Source: Hyphomicrobiales bacterium
Lineage (GTDB): Bacteria; Pseudomonadota; Alphaproteobacteria; Rhizobiales; Rhizobiaceae
Length of the DNA stretch: 64,000 nt
Assembly (NCBI GenBank): GCA_900471925.1
Contig: UCGV01000028.1
Location: 1-64,000 of the forward strand
Direction of reading: 5' to 3'
The notes under the pieces were generated by a model. That model saw nothing but the letters and a program-made list of their open reading frames with translations, was not told the origin of the DNA and ran no database searches. The first letter of the stretch is position 1; each line of letters opens with the position of its first letter. The position numbers and the translations under genes were made by a program. Below are positions 15,426 to 23,742 of the stretch, piece by piece.

Positions 15426-17785
15426 TCCCGCGCGATGTGAAATCTCCAACGGTTTCCATACCGTTTCACAAGATGCTGAAGATCGTGGCCGTCATCGACC
15501 GCGACAATTCGCAGGCCCAGGAGCTTGTGGCCCAGATCACCGCCCAGGGTTTCCAGGTGGAACTCCGCGACGACTATTCCGCCGATGTATCTGAGGATGC
15601 GGATGTCGGGGCCTATATCGGCTCGGTGGAAGGCGGACAGCTTCCGGCGGCACGCAGCTTTCTGCGCTCCGTCAGGGACATAGGCTTTCGCACACCCATA
15701 TGGGCAATGGCCGATACGCTGACGATCGCAGATATGGACGTCGTCGAAATGGCAGGAGAGGTGGATGGCTTCGTCTATCTCGGCCAGCAGACGCCGACCT
15801 TTTATGCCAAGCAGATCGTTTCCAGCGCGGTCAGCTACGGCAAATCACTGCTGCCGCCATTCTTCGGCGGCATGATGGCCTATGACGGCGAGGCGAACAT
15901 CGCCTTCGATTGCCCGGGACATCAGGGCGGCCAGTTCTACCGCAAGTCGCCGGCCGGGCAGCTCTTCTTCAAATATTTCGGCGAGAGCATCTTCCGCAAC
16001 GATCTCTGCAATGCTGATGTCGATCTCGGCGATCTCCTGATCCATGAAGGTCCGGCTGTCGAAGCCCAGAAGCAGGCGGCGCGCATTTTCGGCGCTGACC
16101 GCACCTATTTCATCCTCAACGGAACGAGCACCTCCAACAAGGTGGTCGCCAATGCGGTGCTGCGCAGCGGCGATCTCGTCCTCTTTGACCGCAACAACCA
16201 CAAATCCCTGCATCAGGGCGCCCTGGTGCAGGCCGGCGCCATCCCGATCTATCTGCCGACCGCCCGCAATTCCTTCGGCATGATCGGAGCTGTCGACTGG
16301 GCGGCATGGGACGAGACCTGGCTACGCCAGAAGATAGAGGAACACCCGCTCGTTGCCGACAAAAGCCGTGCCAGAGCGCAAAGGCCTTTCCGCCTCGCCT
16401 GCATCCAGCTCGCCACCTATGATGGCACGATCTACAATGTCGGCCAGGTGATGGAGAAGATCGGCCATCTCTGCGACTATGTGCTCTGGGACGAGGCCTG
16501 GATCGGCTACAATGCCTTCCATCCGCTGTTCGAGGGCCATAGCCCGATGCGCCTGACGGGTTTGTCGGCCGATATGCCGGGCCTGTTTTCCACCCAGTCG
16601 GTGCATAAGCAGGGTGCCGGTTTCTCCCAGGCATCGCAGATCCACAAGCGGGACGAACATATCAACGGCCAGCGCCGCTTCGTCGAACACAAGCGCTTCA
16701 ATGAATCACTGTTGATGCATGTCTCGACCTCGCCCTTCTATCCGCTTTTCGCTTCGCTCGATGTCAATGCCAAGGTGCATGAAGGCAAGGCTGGCGAAAT
16801 GCTCTGGGACCGCTGCATCGAACTCGGGATCGAGGTGCGCAAGAAGCTGCGCGGTTTCGTCGATTACTACGAGACCAAAGCCGCAAGCGAGGAAGAGCAA
16901 TGGTTCTTCGATCCCTTCGTACCGGACAGGGTCTCGGTCGCCGGCTCGAAGCACACGGGCGACCTGGCCGACACACGATGGGAAGATATCCCGACCGATG
17001 TGTTGAAGCGTGAGCAGCAATGCTGGCGGTTCGATCCGGAAGCGAAGTGGCACGGCTATTCTGGCTATGCGCCGGGCTATACGATGGTCGATCCAAACAA
17101 GCTTGCGATACTGACGCCCGGCATCGACAGGAAGACCGGCGAATATCGCACGTTCGGCATCCCGGCGACGGTGGTCGCCAACTATCTGCGCGAGCAGCGG
17201 GTCGTGGCGGAAAAATGCGACTTGAACAGCCTGCTCTTCCTGCTGACCCCGGCCGAGGATGAGAGCAAGCTGAACACCCTCGTCGCCAAGCTCGTCAAGT
17301 TCAAGAACCTCTGGGATCGCGACGCGCCGCTTGAGGAAGTGTTGCCGACAGTCTTTGCCGCCAACCGCGCACGCTATGCCGGCTATACCGTTCGCCAGGT
17401 GTGCCGGGAGATGCATTCCTTCTATCGCGAGGCAGGCGTTAAGGAGCTGCAGCGCCTCTGCTTCCGCTCCGAGAGCTTTCCGGAACCGGCAATTGCGCCC
17501 AAGCGGGCCTATGAGGCACTCGTCGCCAACAATGTCGATTATGTGCCGCTGACGGAGGCCGCCGGCCGTATTTCGGCGACGCTGGCGCTGATCTATCCGC
17601 CCGGCATCGGCGTCATCGTGCCCGGAGAGCGCTGGGACGACAGGGCGCGGCCGATGCGGGACTATTTCCTGGCCTTCGAAGAATCCTTCAACCGCTTTCC
17701 GGGCTTCAACTACGAGGTTCAGGGCGTGTTCCAGGAACGGGTCGATGGCCGCATCAAATTCCACACATATGTCGTGCGCGAGTAG
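15422..17785 (+). CDS. speF: Ornithine decarboxylase (SpeC/SpeF type)
   Basis: Converts ornithine to putrescine and CO2 using PLP. The 787 residues have the same layout as the preceding gene, but the PLP region reads QSVHKQGAGFSQASQIHKRD with K396, the form found in SpeC/SpeF. The following region (HVSTSPFYPLFASLDVNAK) also matches bacterial ornithine decarboxylases, so the two neighbours are distinct enzymes rather than a fresh duplication. The ATG overlaps the upstream stop by four bases. PotE follows 20 bases later, matching the inducible speF-potE pairing of enterobacteria. Ornithine from ArcB is a likely substrate source. Confidence 0.92.
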   Translation: MIPRDVKSPTVSIPFHKMLKIVAVIDRDNSQAQELVAQITAQGFQVELRDDYSADVSEDADVGAYIGSVEGGQLPAARSFLRSVRDIGFRTPIWAMADTLTIADMDVVEMAGEVDGFVYLGQQTPTFYAKQIVSSAVSYGKSLLPPFFGGMMAYDGEANIAFDCPGHQGGQFYRKSPAGQLFFKYFGESIFRNDLCNADVDLGDLLIHEGPAVEAQKQAARIFGADRTYFILNGTSTSNKVVANAVLRSGDLVLFDRNNHKSLHQGALVQAGAIPIYLPTARNSFGMIGAVDWAAWDETWLRQKIEEHPLVADKSRARAQRPFRLACIQLATYDGTIYNVGQVMEKIGHLCDYVLWDEAWIGYNAFHPLFEGHSPMRLTGLSADMPGLFSTQSVHKQGAGFSQASQIHKRDEHINGQRRFVEHKRFNESLLMHVSTSPFYPLFASLDVNAKVHEGKAGEMLWDRCIELGIEVRKKLRGFVDYYETKAASEEEQWFFDPFVPDRVSVAGSKHTGDLADTRWEDIPTDVLKREQQCWRFDPEAKWHGYSGYAPGYTMVDPNKLAILTPGIDRKTGEYRTFGIPATVVANYLREQRVVAEKCDLNSLLFLLTPAEDESKLNTLVAKLVKFKNLWDRDAPLEEVLPTVFAANRARYAGYTVRQVCREMHSFYREAGVKELQRLCFRSESFPEPAIAPKRAYEALVANNVDYVPLTEAAGRISATLALIYPPGIGVIVPGERWDDRARPMRDYFLAFEESFNRFPGFNYEVQGVFQERVDGRIKFHTYVVRE

Positions 17786-17805
17786 GGGCTAGGGAGGTTT
17801 TCGTC

Positions 17806-19164
17806 ATGACCGATAACACGATGCATGTCGCGGCCGAGGCCTCGTCCAAGAAAAAGATGAATCTCGTGCAACTCACCTTCATCGTCGCCGTCAATATGAT
17901 GGGATCCGGCATCATCATGCTGCCTGCCAATATGGCGCAGGTCGGTGCGATCTCGCTCCTGTCCTGGCTCGTGACGGCCATCGGCTCGATGGCGATCGCC
18001 TATGGGTTTGCACAGGCCGGAATCTTCAATCAGCGGCCGGGGGGCATGTCGGCCTACGCGGAGGATGCCTATGGGAAGGACGGCTATTTCCTGGTGTTCT
18101 TTCTGTATTTTCTGTCGCTCGCCATTGGCAATGTCGCGATCGGCATCTCCGCGGTGGGCTACCTCGCGGGCTTCTTTCCCGTATTGACCTCGACGCCCGT
18201 AATGACCTGCGTGGCACTGATCGTTCTGCTCTGGCTGACGACAGCGGCAAATTTTGGCGGACCACGCATTACGGGGCGTATCGGCTCGATCACCGTTTGG
18301 GGTGTCATCATTCCGGTGGGGCTGCTTTCGATCATCGGCTGGCTCTGGTTCAGTTCGAGCACCTTTGCCGAGGCGTGGAATCCCAAAGGACTGACGCTCG
18401 GGCAAGGGATGGGATCGAGTATTTCGCTGACCCTCTGGGCTTTTCTCGGGATGGAATCGGCGGCGCAGAATTCGGATGCCGTCGAGAACCCCAAACGCGA
18501 CGTGCCGCTTGCCTGCATGTTCGGCACGCTTGGAGCCGCCATCATCTATATCCTGTCGACGACGGTCATTCAGGGTATCGTGCCGAACGCAGAACTCGCA
18601 GCCTCGACCGGCCCATTCGCGCTCGCCTATGCCACAATGTTCAATCCGACGATCGGTTCGATCATCATGGCGCTTGCAGTCCTTGCCTGTCTCGGTTCGC
18701 TTCTGGGCTGGCAGTTCACGATCGCGCAGACTGCGCGCACCGCTGCGGAGGGGAGGATGTTCCCCTCCATCTTCTCTCATGTGAACGAGATGGGTGCGCC
18801 GGTGAAGGGGATGATCATTCTCGGCATTGTGCAGACATGCCTTGCCCTGATGACGATTTCTCCGACGCTCAGCGAGCAGTTCTCCGCTCTGGTCAACCTC
18901 GCGGTCGTGACGAACGTTCTGCCCTACATCATCGCGCTCTCGTCGCTGTTCGTCATCATGAAGGCGGCGCGTGTGCCGCCCGCGAAATACCGGCTGAACG
19001 CCGTCATCTGCTTGATCGGGATGCTTTACAGCGTGTTCGCGATCTACGCTGCCGGCAAGGATGCAGTGTTGGGCGGGATGCTGGTGACAGGTATCAGCTT
19101 CATCATCTACGGCCTGATCGCACCGCGTTTCGCCGCCACAGCCGGCCGCGTGCAGGCCCAATAG
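17806..19164 (+). CDS. potE: Putrescine/ornithine antiporter
   Basis: A 452-residue APC-family inner-membrane exchanger with about 12 helices. It is strikingly similar to enterobacterial PotE in several stretches, including VNMMGSGIIMLPANMAQVG, RIGSITVWGVIIPVGL and SLLGWQFTIAQTAR. PotE exchanges external ornithine for internal putrescine, so with the decarboxylase it forms a proton-consuming cycle. The gap from the decarboxylase gene is 20 bases, with GGGAGG before the ATG. The next gene starts 15 bases after its stop. Substrate assignment is firm by similarity and by context. Confidence 0.95.
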   Translation: MTDNTMHVAAEASSKKKMNLVQLTFIVAVNMMGSGIIMLPANMAQVGAISLLSWLVTAIGSMAIAYGFAQAGIFNQRPGGMSAYAEDAYGKDGYFLVFFLYFLSLAIGNVAIGISAVGYLAGFFPVLTSTPVMTCVALIVLLWLTTAANFGGPRITGRIGSITVWGVIIPVGLLSIIGWLWFSSSTFAEAWNPKGLTLGQGMGSSISLTLWAFLGMESAAQNSDAVENPKRDVPLACMFGTLGAAIIYILSTTVIQGIVPNAELAASTGPFALAYATMFNPTIGSIIMALAVLACLGSLLGWQFTIAQTARTAAEGRMFPSIFSHVNEMGAPVKGMIILGIVQTCLALMTISPTLSEQFSALVNLAVVTNVLPYIIALSSLFVIMKAARVPPAKYRLNAVICLIGMLYSVFAIYAAGKDAVLGGMLVTGISFIIYGLIAPRFAATAGRVQAQ

Positions 19165-19179
19165 AAGGGGGGAGAAACC

Positions 19180-20106
19180 ATGCCTAACAGCAAAGGCCGA
19201 TGGATCGCAACGGGCGCCTCCATCTTCATTGCGGCGATCTCGTCCGTGGGACCGGCGCCAGCCGAAGCGCAGACGCTGGACCGTGTCCGCGCAAGCAATT
19301 CATTGAAGTTCGGCTATGAGCCCGATGCCAGACCATTTTCGTTCAAGACGGACAAGGGAGCGCCTGACGGTTATGCCGTAGCTCTGTGCAACAAGGTTGC
19401 CGACAGCGTGAAGGCCGAGCTCAAGCTGTCGCAACTCGATGTGGAATGGGTTGCTCTCTCCGGCGATGCCAGGGCAAATGCTATCCCTGACGGCGTCGTT
19501 GACCTCGTCTGTGGGGCAGAGCCCGTTACACTCAGCCGCAGGCAGACTGTTTCATTCTCCATTCCGATCTTTCCGAGCGGGACCGGGGCAGTGGTCAGTG
19601 CGAGTGCGCCCTTGGCCCTGCGGGAGGTGCTGGAATATGGGGAACCCTCAAGCCGGCCTGTCTGGCGAGGCTCGCCCGCGCGCACGATCCTCGAGCACAA
19701 GACGTTCTCGGCGGTGACAGGCACGACCAGCGAGCGCTGGCTGTCCGACAGGATCAAGACCTTTCAGCTTGCGGCGACAACGGCATCTGTCGACAACTTC
19801 CAGCAAGGAATCGAACGGGTTCTGGACGGCCAGTCAGCGGTTCTCTTTGGGGACATGCCGCTTCTGATGGACGTGGCGGCGCGCAGTGACAATTCCGGCA
19901 ATCTCATCGTCTTGAAGCGACAGTTTACCTACGAGCCGCTTGCTCTTGAAATGGCGCGAACGGATGAGGACTTCCGCCTCGCAGTCGATCGCGCATTGAG
20001 TCAAGCCTATGCGGCGCAGGACTTCCGCGCATTTTTCACGATGTGGTTCGGGCCGCCGGACGAAGCGATTGTAACCTTTTTCCGGCAGACGACCTTGCCC
20101 GAGTAA
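19180..20106 (+). CDS. Family 3 extracellular solute-binding protein (orphan)
   Basis: A 308-residue periplasmic protein with a signal peptide (cleavage probably after PAEAQ) and the amino acid-binding protein fold: LKFGYEPDARPFSFKTDKGAPDGYAVALCNKV near the start and a type 2 periplasmic two-lobe pattern. No permease or ATPase gene lies beside it, so it may serve an ABC system encoded elsewhere or act as a sensory or scavenging component. GGGGGGAG precedes the ATG. It sits inside the decarboxylase-potE operon, 15 bases after potE and 24 before the Ca2+/H+ antiporter gene, so a basic amino acid or polyamine ligand is plausible but unproven. Confidence 0.85.
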   Translation: MPNSKGRWIATGASIFIAAISSVGPAPAEAQTLDRVRASNSLKFGYEPDARPFSFKTDKGAPDGYAVALCNKVADSVKAELKLSQLDVEWVALSGDARANAIPDGVVDLVCGAEPVTLSRRQTVSFSIPIFPSGTGAVVSASAPLALREVLEYGEPSSRPVWRGSPARTILEHKTFSAVTGTTSERWLSDRIKTFQLAATTASVDNFQQGIERVLDGQSAVLFGDMPLLMDVAARSDNSGNLIVLKRQFTYEPLALEMARTDEDFRLAVDRALSQAYAAQDFRAFFTMWFGPPDEAIVTFFRQTTLPE

Positions 20107-20130
20107 TGCACCCCGGATGGGAGCGAACGG

Positions 20131-21225
20131 TTGAGCCTCATTCTGAAAGAAATACGCGACAGCCCCATGCTGTGGTTACTGGTCGCCGTGCCATTGGTGT
20201 TTATCGCTGCGATAATCATCCCTGAGGCTCACACTGCGCTCTTCGTCCTTTCGGTTCTTGCTATCGTGCCACTGGCCGGATTGCTCAGTCACGCAACCGA
20301 ATCCGTTGCCGCCAAGACGGGCGACGCCGCAGGCGGCCTGCTCAATGCCACTCTGGGGAACCTGACCGAGTTGGTAATTGCGCTGGCGGCTCTGCGTGCC
20401 GGTGAATATACGCTGGTAAAGTCTTCCATCGCCGGCGCGATCGTTACCAACACGCTCTTCATGTTGGGTGCCTCGTTTCTGCTGGGCGGGCTGAAGTATC
20501 ACTTCCAGGAATTTAACCGAGCCAGCGCGCGTCTTCAGGCCGGCCTGCTCTTTCTTGCTACGGTAGGACTGCTGATGCCTTCGGCAGTTGCCGAAATAGA
20601 ATCCGTTTCGGCCTCGGCCGTCATCCAGAAGCTCAGTCTCGGCCTGGCTGTCCTGCTCATCGTTGGATACGGACTTGGGCTGTTGTTCAGCCTCAGGACA
20701 CATCGCGAGATTTTCGCCGCAGCGGAACACGCGCAGGCCGACGAGACGCCGTGGCCGCTCGGCCTCGCCCTTGTCACGCTCGCCGGCGTAACCGTCCTCG
20801 TGGCACTGGTCAGCGAAATCTTTGTTGAGTCCGTACAAAAGGCGGCCGAGGCCTTTGGAATGACGCCTGCCTTTGTCGGTTTCATCGTTGTGGCACTGGT
20901 TGGCGGCGCTGCCGAAATGGCCTCGGCATTTTCCGGTGCCCGCAAGAACCGGCTTGACCTGAGCGTGGGCATCGCGCTCGGAAGCGCTTCCCAGATTGCG
21001 CTCTTCGTTGCACCCGTCCTGGTTCTGCTGAGTTACGTGATCGGTCCGTCGCCGATGGACCTGCAGTTCTTTCCTGGTGTCGTGGTGATGGTGCTTCTCG
21101 CAACCATGACGGCAATGTTCGTGACCAATAGCGGACGATCGGCCTGGTTCGTCGGCGTGCTGGTGCTGATGGTCTATCTGATCTTCGCCATAACGCTGTA
21201 TGTCCTGCCACCGCGAATGCAGTGA
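20131..21225 (+). CDS. cax: Calcium/proton antiporter, CaCA/CAX family
   Basis: A 364-residue membrane protein of about 11 helices with both conserved CAX alpha repeats: GNLTELVIALAALRAGEY in the first half and GGAAEMASAFSGARKNRLD in the second. Their acidic residues bind Ca2+ during exchange with H+. The start is a TTG at 20131 with GGGAG seven bases upstream; an ATG at 20168 is out of frame with it. It is the last gene of the operon that starts at 13164. A role in cation or pH homeostasis fits the acid-consuming enzymes before it; that link is inference. Confidence 0.93.
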   Translation: MSLILKEIRDSPMLWLLVAVPLVFIAAIIIPEAHTALFVLSVLAIVPLAGLLSHATESVAAKTGDAAGGLLNATLGNLTELVIALAALRAGEYTLVKSSIAGAIVTNTLFMLGASFLLGGLKYHFQEFNRASARLQAGLLFLATVGLLMPSAVAEIESVSASAVIQKLSLGLAVLLIVGYGLGLLFSLRTHREIFAAAEHAQADETPWPLGLALVTLAGVTVLVALVSEIFVESVQKAAEAFGMTPAFVGFIVVALVGGAAEMASAFSGARKNRLDLSVGIALGSASQIALFVAPVLVLLSYVIGPSPMDLQFFPGVVVMVLLATMTAMFVTNSGRSAWFVGVLVLMVYLIFAITLYVLPPRMQ

Positions 21226-21406
21226 AGTCATTTCGCAGTGGGATATGTGCGCGGTACTGCACGATAGGGATCAGAGATGTCCTGCCCGTGCTTCCCCGCT
21301 CTTTTCCAAACCTCAGGTCGCAGAGAGGTCGAAAGTCGTCATCGCATAGCGCGTCAGAACGTCCCGCCGAACCTTACACCCGACAATATATCAATCCGGA
21401 TCTCCG

Positions 21407-21712
21407 ATGGAACGATCTGGCGTTGGGGTGATTTCGTATGACTTGCCAAAACGCATGCGACGACGGAACTGTTCGATGAGCCGAGAACGCGGCCGCAGAA
21501 AATTGATGTTGCGACTTCCCGATATCCGCCATCTTCTGAAGGGCGCGACCGGCGATACACTCGGTGAGATGTTTGAAGCCTACGATCTCGCCGTCGATGC
21601 GCTGGACCGCTTTCGAAACCAGAGCCCGCGGGAAGAAAAGCTGATTTCCGAATATGAGCAACTCTGCCGTGAAATAGAGCAGGAGGTTGTTGTCTACTGC
21701 AGGGACCGGTGA
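21407..21712 (+). CDS. Small hypothetical protein
   Basis: A 101-residue basic-to-acidic protein without signal peptide or membrane segment. The C-terminal two-thirds (LPDIRHLLKGATGDTLGEMF...) look like a compact three-helix protein. The N-terminal 23 residues have poorer coding character, so translation may begin at an ATG at 21476 or 21506; none has a strong ribosome-binding site. It converges with the AI-2E-family gene, 12 bases between stops. No family recognised. Confidence 0.5.
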   Translation: MERSGVGVISYDLPKRMRRRNCSMSRERGRRKLMLRLPDIRHLLKGATGDTLGEMFEAYDLAVDALDRFRNQSPREEKLISEYEQLCREIEQEVVVYCRDR

Positions 21713-21724
21713 TTGCTGACGCGC

Positions 21725-22861
21725 CTATAGCGTTCTTCCCGGCTCCACTGGCGCCGTTATCGGAGGCGTGGGCCATGCCCAGGCTTTCAGCAGTTCGTAG
21801 AAGACGCTGAGGACCACGGGTCCGAGAAACAGGCCAATGAGGCCATGCGACAGCGTGCCGCCGATCACGCCGATCAAGATGACCGGCATCGGTGTTGCGA
21901 GACCGCGCGCCATCAGTATCGGCTTCAATATGTTGTCTATGACGGTGATGGGTATCGCAAGGCAGGTGAAGAAAAACGCAGTGGTGGAAGGCCAGGAGAA
22001 CCACGCCCAGACGATGAGGGGCAGAAGCACGAGCCCAGGCCCCAGCTGCATCACGCAAAGCATGAAGACTGCAAAGGTGAGCGCGCCGCGCGCCGGAACG
22101 TCAAAGAAGGCAAAACACAGGCCGCAGAGCAGGGTCTGCAGGAAGGCAACGCCGATTACGCCTCGCGAGACGTTTCGCACCGTGGCTCCGGCCAACCGGG
22201 CAAAGCCGACACCCTTTTCACCGGCGATTCGGTTTGCCAGCATCTGTACCGCCTCCGCCAGCTTTGTCGCCCGCGTGAGAAACAGGCCGGAAAGCATGAT
22301 CGAGACAACGAAGCTCAGCACACCGCCGCCGATCGAGGCGAGCTTCGTGACAATGACACCCGTGACTTCGCGAATGGGCCCCTGGAACTTCAAGATGGTC
22401 GAAGTGAGATCGCCCGCGATCTGGTTCCAGGTGTCATGGATACGCTCGCCGACGACCGGCCATTCCTTGATCGCGGCTGGTGCGGCCGGCAGTGTAATAT
22501 TTCCCGCCCATAACCTGCCGATCAGCGCCTGTAACGCATCGGCGAAATTGACGGCGACCAGGGCGAGTGGCGCGATGATCAGGACGAGGCAGCCGATGAC
22601 GATAATGATGGCCGCAATCGCGGGCCTGTTTCCGATCAGCCTTGAGACTGCCGCGAAGATCGGAAACAGCGCTACCGCGAGTATCGCCGACCAGATGACG
22701 ATCAGTGCGAATGGCGCGATGAGCACCATTGTCCAGTAGCCGAAAAGCCCGATAATCCCCAGTCGGACAATATCGCTTACCCTCGCCTCTATCGAAATCT
22801 GGCCGGTATCGGCCTTGTGTACCGGCGTGTCGGCTGTCTGATCCATCGGTGCATCCGCCAT
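21725..22861 (-). CDS. AI-2E family transporter (UPF0118/PerM-like)
   Basis: A 378-residue inner-membrane protein with about eight hydrophobic segments. It has the family features: a long soluble-like loop after the third helix (about residues 100-190) and the conserved PITVIDNILKPILMARG followed by IGVIGGTLSHGLIGLFLGP. Family members export AI-2, glycine, or exchange Na+/H+; the substrate cannot be told from sequence. The start is uncertain: 22861 has AGGA only two bases upstream. It lies 18 bases after ppk2, as the last gene of a SulP-PPK2-AI-2E operon. Confidence 0.87.
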   Translation of the reverse strand: MADAPMDQTADTPVHKADTGQISIEARVSDIVRLGIIGLFGYWTMVLIAPFALIVIWSAILAVALFPIFAAVSRLIGNRPAIAAIIIVIGCLVLIIAPLALVAVNFADALQALIGRLWAGNITLPAAPAAIKEWPVVGERIHDTWNQIAGDLTSTILKFQGPIREVTGVIVTKLASIGGGVLSFVVSIMLSGLFLTRATKLAEAVQMLANRIAGEKGVGFARLAGATVRNVSRGVIGVAFLQTLLCGLCFAFFDVPARGALTFAVFMLCVMQLGPGLVLLPLIVWAWFSWPSTTAFFFTCLAIPITVIDNILKPILMARGLATPMPVILIGVIGGTLSHGLIGLFLGPVVLSVFYELLKAWAWPTPPITAPVEPGRTL

Positions 22862-22879
22862 GTTCCTGGCCGGCACGAT

Positions 22880-23722
22880 TTACTGTGTCGTGTCGGGCAC
22901 GACGTGCCGAATGCTGCGATCATCCATGAAATCGGCCGGCCGCTTCTGGCGTTTGCCGAGATCGGGTTCATCGAATTTCAGTCGCTCGTAGGGAATGGAC
23001 TGCAGGATGTGCGAGATACAGTTGATCCGCGCGCGCTTTTTGTCGTCCGAGGGCACGACCCACCATGGAGCATGATTGGTGTCGGTCATCCGCAGCATCT
23101 CGTCATAGGCGCGGGTATAGTCCCACCAACGCTGGTAGGATTCGACATCCATGGGGCTCAGCTTCCACTGCCGCAGCGGGTCGTCGATCCGACGACGGAA
23201 GCGGCGCTCCTGCTCTTCCTCGCTGACCGTCAGGAAATATTTGAGCAAAATGACGCCGCTTTCGACGATAGCCGCTTCAAAGCGCGGAGCAAGTTCAAGA
23301 AAGCGCTGTGCCTTCTTGTCGCTGCAAAATCCCATGACGCGATCGACGCCGGCGCGGTTGTACCAGCTACGGTCGAATATAACGATCTCTCCGGCCGCAG
23401 GCAGATGGGCAATGTAGCGCTGCATATAGATCTGCGATTTCTCGCGCTCTGTCGGTGCTGGCAGGGCCACAACGCGGAAAACACGCGGACTGACCTTTTC
23501 CGTTATCCGCTTGATCATCCCTCCCTTGCCGGCGGCGTCCCGACCCTCAAAGACGATGACGATCCGTGCGCCCGATTTCTTGACCCAGGCCTGCAAATGG
23601 GCAAGCTCTACCTGCAGGCGGCCGATCTCCTTTTCATAATCCCATGATTTCTTTTTCTTTTTGTCCTTGCCGCCGCGGCCTGCCTCAGCACTTTCCTGTT
23701 TCGGCTCATAATTCTCATCCAT
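22880..23722 (-). CDS. ppk2: Polyphosphate kinase 2 family protein
   Basis: A 280-residue soluble enzyme that transfers phosphate between polyphosphate and nucleotides. A lysine-rich N-terminus (about 19-25) precedes the kinase core with Walker A FEGRDAAGKGG (58-68), the D117-R118 Walker B region in IFDRSWYNRAG and a lid helix rich in arginine (EEEQERRFRRRIDDP). The single-domain size fits class I PPK2, which mainly phosphorylates NDPs. AAGGAGGG six bases before the ATG at 23722 excludes the longer frame. It lies between the SulP and AI-2E-family genes with 20- and 18-base gaps, so the three are probably one transcript. Confidence 0.94.
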   Translation of the reverse strand: MDENYEPKQESAEAGRGGKDKKKKKSWDYEKEIGRLQVELAHLQAWVKKSGARIVIVFEGRDAAGKGGMIKRITEKVSPRVFRVVALPAPTEREKSQIYMQRYIAHLPAAGEIVIFDRSWYNRAGVDRVMGFCSDKKAQRFLELAPRFEAAIVESGVILLKYFLTVSEEEQERRFRRRIDDPLRQWKLSPMDVESYQRWWDYTRAYDEMLRMTDTNHAPWWVVPSDDKKRARINCISHILQSIPYERLKFDEPDLGKRQKRPADFMDDRSIRHVVPDTTQ

Positions 23723-23742
23723 GGCTTTCCCTCCTTCTGCAA

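Noticed and set aside
17719..19161. 480-residue minus-strand open frame
   Set aside because: Fully antisense to potE, low-complexity charged composition and no ribosome-binding site.
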